Shown: positions 59,764 to 64,000 of the stretch, one piece after another
Layout: each line of letters starts with the position of its first letter
How positions within the stretch are numbered: position 1 is the first letter of the stretch
Assembly (NCBI GenBank): GCA_003013855.2
Contig: PVNU02004155.1
Span: 2,232,001 to 2,296,000 of the forward strand
Reading direction: 5' to 3'
Source of the DNA: Liriodendron chinense
Taxonomy: Eukaryota; Streptophyta; Magnoliopsida; Magnoliales; Magnoliaceae
DNA length: 64,000 bases
The notes under the pieces: model-generated
Told to the model about the DNA's origin: nothing
Seen by the model: only the letters and a program-made list of their open reading frames with translations
Database searches by the model: none
Program-made: the position numbers and the translations under genes

Positions 59764-60132
59764 CTGTCAGAATAATAATTACCTCTTAAGTGGATGCAAC
59801 ATTAAAAGAATTAAATATAAACATAATAAATCAAATATGAACTTTTAGAACATAAATAAATTGTTAGGAGATCATATATCCATTATTCAAGTTCAATTCA
59901 TCAAACCAACTCAAATGATTAAGTTTAGAGGTTAGGAATCTTATATAATTATTGATTTGTCAATCTGTGTAATGTTTGTACAAGATGGAAGCAAATTATT
60001 CCAAGGGCCATGCTAACCTCAGTATGTCCATATTCAAGCTGCCATGTTATATTGGAAAAATCGTTTTTGAAATCAATCAACATCGACCATAATTATATAG
60101 TTGCAAAATGCTCCTTGTACAATGGTGTCACC

Positions 60133-62058
60133 TGTTAGTGCACCTTATTTGTCAATCACGTGAGTCTATGTGTCTAGGAGTCGGTTGAGCCAAAGAAGAT
60201 GAAGATCGAAGACACAAGAGGACAAGCTGCATCAAGGAAGAAGAAACAGGTATATCAGAGGTGCCTTGGTGAGCCTAACCCCTTAGAACCAAAACAAACC
60301 ATAACCTCTAGATGACTTGGATCCAAATAGGTATACTTGTAGTCATCCTAGATTGGCCTTAAGAGTCCCAAAAGACCACCCTTAGTAAGGCCTGAGAGAT
60401 TCATGAGTTGTTGTAAACAAACAGTCCGAAGAGCAGATCTCAAAACTTTGTCGATCGATCCATCGACCGATCGACAGAAGCCATCGACCGATCAACTGCA
60501 CCGATGACCGATCGAAACAAGCCAAAAACAAGACTGCAACGTTGGCTTGTTATATGAGTGTGATCGACAAGATCGTCGATCGATCGACAGACCCAATCGA
60601 ACAATCGACCAGAAGCCCAACCGATCGAAAAAGGCCCAAAACCAGATAGATACTATCCGGCCTAATCGAGTCGGTTCGATCGATCGACACCCAACTTCGA
60701 TTGATCAACAAGGACTGTCGACCGGTCGAAGGCTCAAATCGACCGAATGACAGCTAGCCATTGTTGCCCGTTTTCTAACCGTTGGAGCTTTTGCTCTATA
60801 TATTCGCAACTCGGTTTTTGGGCTTCGGTGAGAGATTTTAGTGCATTAGAAGTCACCTATATTGCAACTATCATTAGGCTCTAATCCTAAGCCAAATCAA
60901 GTCATCTTCCTTGTGATCCATCACATGTTGGAGCATTCGAAGCTCAATTGAAGATGAACTTGTTCCCTCTTGATCTCTAGATGTTTAGACGCCACAACCA
61001 TAGGTAAAACTTTAGTCTAAACCTCTCTTAGAGATCCTTTAGGTGAATTCCTCGAGGCAACCACTTTATATTAGTTATAGAGGATTCAACCAACCTCTCA
61101 TCACTTGGTTATCTCAAAGGAAGATCACATGCAAGGCGATTGATTATGGAGCTGAGGCCTTGGCAAAGCATCGGCATCATGATAGGGGGAGCATGAGGAG
61201 CTAATTCAAGCATGGGAGAGCTAGTAGAATCAACTCAAGAAAGCACGTCAATGGGGCTCATATCCAACAAGGTTGTCATTTTAGAGTCCATTTGCACTCT
61301 TTCCTTTTGTAAGTTAGAGTGTGAGAGTTTGTGACCCAAACTCGACCCAGACCCAGGTTCTTGTGTAGAACCTTGGCTCTTTAGTAGAGCCTAAATCAAG
61401 TCTCCAAGGGAAGCCTTCGGCGGGAGTATACGTGAGGTTCTTGTGTAGGACTTTGGCTCTTGTGTAGAACCTAAATTGTCAAGTCTCCAAGGGGAGCCAC
61501 CGACACGGGTGTGTACGTGTTCCACCGGCACGGGTGCATACGTGCAGGTTGAAAGGTGAACCTGGAAAACCTCCATTCGGGTTGAGAGGTGAACCCGTTG
61601 TAGAAACCTCCGTTATAGGTTGAGAGGTTAACCTGATTTAAAACTTCCGTTTAGTGAAATCCGGTGTGCTCATGAGTTGGGTACGAAAACCAAACCACTA
61701 TACATGCTTGTGTTTATGATTAATTTGAGCATATTGTTATTCTAGCATTGTTAGTTTAATTGTTAATTATATGAATGCTTGAATGGATTGTATGCTATAC
61801 ACATGATAGGTAGATTCACACACAAGATGTATTTTCACTAAGCAGACTAGTTACTTGAATGCTATATCTTTTGTAGTATGTGATTGGACCTATTTAAGCT
61901 TGGAAGCTAAGTGTTCTTGCTTAATTCAGTTTAATTAGGCAAAGAATTGTTAAAAGGTCTTAATAACCCCCTCCCGACTTAGCCCATAGTTCTAGTAGCT
62001 CCGCTAAGCTTCCGTGCATTGCGTAGGGTGTCGTGTTAGACAATCCGACGCAATTTCA
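60133..62058. mobile_element. Solo LTR (1926 bp)
   Basis: It starts TGTTAGTGCACC and ends GACGCAATTTCA with a perfect 5-bp duplication tcacc (60128-60132 and 62059-62063). No gag or pol is present. The first part has an array of GATCGATCGAC/GACCGATCG motifs (60450-60735). The second part has repeated ggttcttgtgtag, aagtctccaagg and ggttgagaggtgaacc phrases (61350-61640). It is probably the remnant of a copia- or gypsy-type element after LTR-LTR recombination. Confidence 0.85.
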
Positions 62059-62278
62059 TCACCTGGGCAGTACAATACTTGAATCTGCAGATGGAACGCC
62101 AATTTAGAACACCTGATAGCACTTAAATGGAGTTAAATGGAAGGAAAAAAAAAAAAAAAACAATTATTTTCTTATTTTTATGTGTCATTATTATGTTGTG
62201 TGCTAAATGTTAACTTATGTTTGATAATTTTCATATTAATTATTTACTGTTTTCTATAATTCGTTCCTGATGTCTTTA

Positions 62279-62767
62279 GGGCATGTTTGGTACGTGGGCT
62301 TAGGAGGGATTAAGTGGGATGGAATTGCATTTGGCTCCGTGCAAATTCCATGGGACTTTTAGAGACACGGGAAGGAATGGGATTAGGTGGAACGGAATTG
62401 CATTTGGTCCCATGCGGGATTTCTGGTGGATTTTGAAATCCACTACATCTGTGGGCCCCACATTGATGCACGTGTTTTATCCATGTGGTTCATCCATATG
62501 CATCCTTTACACTGACATTTGAGTTGTATACATGTGCGAGTGGCCGACATAAGTTATGAATCTGGTCCGTTGATTACAAATCCATCATCCACCAAACAGG
62601 GTTTTGCATAATATGGTATTTTTGCTTGAGGAAGAATCCGGTCCCAAACATGGGATTGGATGGTCAAAATACCATGGTATTTCCAGACATGCAATCATTG
62701 TGCAATGATGGTGTTAATCCCCTCTAATGCAATTCCATGCCATTTAATCCCACCGGCCAACAGGCCC
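62279..62767. mobile_element. Tourist-like (PIF/Harbinger) MITE, 489 bp
   Basis: The left end GGGCATGTTTGGTACG and the inverted right end GGGCCTGTTGGCCGG match in outline. Both continue with GGGATTAA and ATGGAATTGCAT. A 3-bp TTA duplication flanks it (62276-62278 and 62768-62770). End sequence and TTA target are those of PIF/Harbinger MITEs. It is non-coding. Confidence 0.8.
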
Positions 62768-62869
62768 TTACCGAACTTACTATGTTTAGTATTATTAACT
62801 TTTTTTAATGCAAACTTCAAGTGTCTAAACTTTTAAAGGTTACCAGTTGTTCAGGCAAAGGAAATTTTT

Positions 62870-63420
62870 AGACAAGACAGACGGTTTGCGCGGCCGCATA
62901 AAGGCCATGACAGGCTTTGCATGGCCGCAAAAAGAGCAGTTCCCTTTAAAAGGGAATGGGAGATAAATTTGAAGGAATCACAAACAATTGAGGTTTGTGT
63001 TACCGTGCAAAGATGTTTGCACGACCGCGCAAAGGGGTTCAGAAAAGACTCTGTGCAACCGCGTAAAGCCTTGAATTTCTACGAGAAGTGGCTGTCGCAC
63101 GTGCGGTGGCCTATAAATACCCTGTCAGTCTTCTCATTTATACGTGGTACAAGTTCGAGACTTGCTTAGAGAGCTCCCCGGCGAAAACAGAAGGTATTGA
63201 AGAAAACCCGCGCAATGTCAAAGACCTTTGTGCGGTCGCACAAAGTGTCCAGAAACCGCACATAGTATTCATAAATCGCACAAAGTGTTCAACAACCCGC
63301 ACAAAGTGTCTAAAAGCTGCGAGTGGTTTTTAGTGAAAAGTGTTATCCTAGAGCAGTTTGTGGGTTTTTCAAAGACCCGCACAAACCCTCCGCTTCGGTG
63401 GAATGCTAACAACAACCAAG
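62870..63420. repeat. LTR-like stretch with short GC-rich repeats
   Basis: GC-rich motifs (GCGCGGCCGCATAAAGG, ACCGCGCAAAGGGG) lead to CCTATAAATACC, a TATA-box-like sequence at about 63110. Four copies of CGCACAAAGTGTYC follow at about 20-bp spacing (63237, 63257, 63277, 63298). No ends or target duplication were found, so its identity as an LTR is inferred from composition. Confidence 0.4.
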
Positions 63421-64000
63421 ATTTTGCCAAAATTTACTTTGAATTATTACATAATATTGTATATTCAGATAAATCTTATTTTAGAATCAAGGGATGTAAT
63501 AACGGGATGTAAAAGAACAATTACTCAAATTAATGAATTAATTGATGATGAATGTCCTCCATTCAAGTCCTTGTTAATTACTAGAATGCAAATATTCCGA
63601 CCAATCAAACCGCATTTTATGTGTAAACACCAGTTGAACCCATTATATAGGTCAAAACTTAGTATACTTATCCAAGAAAATTGTGCATTGCCTTCCAGAG
63701 CCAGTTTCAGAGATCACTAATTAAATAGATAACATAAGAATAGGAAATAGGGATCAAACATGTGCATTTTCCTTCAAAGGAAAACAAAGGCCTGGGTAGT
63801 GAAACCAACTTCTGTGCATGTCTGACAAAAAGTACAGGATGTCAACCATACAAGAATTACCATGAAACTAGCACCCTTTCTTGTTCTCAATTAAAGCAAC
63901 AGTTTCATGCTTCAACAGCATACGATGAATATATCTCGAGAGTCACGCACATCATGCATGTCCTCCAAAGACCCACATCTTTACAAACCTATAGCCTTGT
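63421..64000. other. Right edge, nothing recognised
   Basis: No GCN2 exon or transposon domain was recognised. The exon that should precede exon A must lie further right or be too diverged to see here. Confidence 0.45.

Noticed and set aside
62870..63420. CRISPR-like array, suggested by short repeats at regular spacing
   Set aside because: Only four imperfect copies are present, the spacing is too short, and the DNA is plant nuclear.
63880..64000. Possible GCN2 upstream exon on the minus strand at the right edge
   Set aside because: A frame reading RMLLKHETVALIENKK was examined, but it matches no part of GCN2 I know and has no convincing splice context.

Overview
The window is nuclear plant DNA: AT-rich, intron-bearing, and packed with plant-type transposons (hAT elements with a DUF659 domain, Ty1/copia and Ty3/gypsy elements primed by initiator Met-tRNA, L1-type LINEs, fold-back MITEs). 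Repeats built around GTGGGCCCAC-type sequence and the very long introns suggest a woody, possibly magnoliid-like angiosperm. The species call is an impression, not something the sequence proves.

One host gene explains the whole window. On the minus strand, eight exons between 59763 and 11911 encode the kinase domain and the start of the HisRS-like domain of GCN2 (eIF2-alpha kinase). All splice sites are GT/AG, every exon-exon phase closes, and the kinase motifs are present. The first exons lie to the right of the window or were not recognised, and the rest of the HisRS-like and C-terminal part should lie left of position 1. Introns within the window are 12.7, 13.3, 3.4, 6.7, 0.18, 10.2 and 0.18 kb, and the next one exceeds 11.9 kb.

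Everything else is intronic or flanking repeat. From left to right: a hAT element with a spliced transposase that is open as far as visible (1-3363), sitting in a decayed gypsy element (3364-6494); an 8-bp-TSD MITE (7193-7894); LINE tails (8.5-9.2 kb); GCN2 exons H and G with a local duplication; a decayed hAT (13956-18902); a gypsy gag-pol fragment (18903-21770); a LINE RT scrap; exons F and E; a MITE relative with a hAT nested in it (24402-28461); a LINE scrap; exon D; a MITE (30536-31741); a LINE 3' half (31.8-32.8 kb); exon C; a complete but broken copia element (36187-46619) holding a MITE, a 0.8 kb insertion, a 3.4 kb solo LTR and a MITE inside that LTR; exon B; a minus-strand copia relic (about 49.8-55.9 kb) interrupted by a MITE and an opposite-strand copia fragment; a 3.2 kb repeat made of alternating inverted arms (55.9-59.1 kb); exon A; a second solo LTR (60133-62058); a Tourist-like MITE (62279-62767); and an LTR-like stretch to 63.4 kb.

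The points most worth following are the duplicated in-frame splice donor in GCN2, the apparently intact hAT transposase with a Tyr/Gly/Ser/Gln-rich tail kept in related copies, the six-pair inverted-arm array, and the shared ends linking MITEs to the larger hAT elements.
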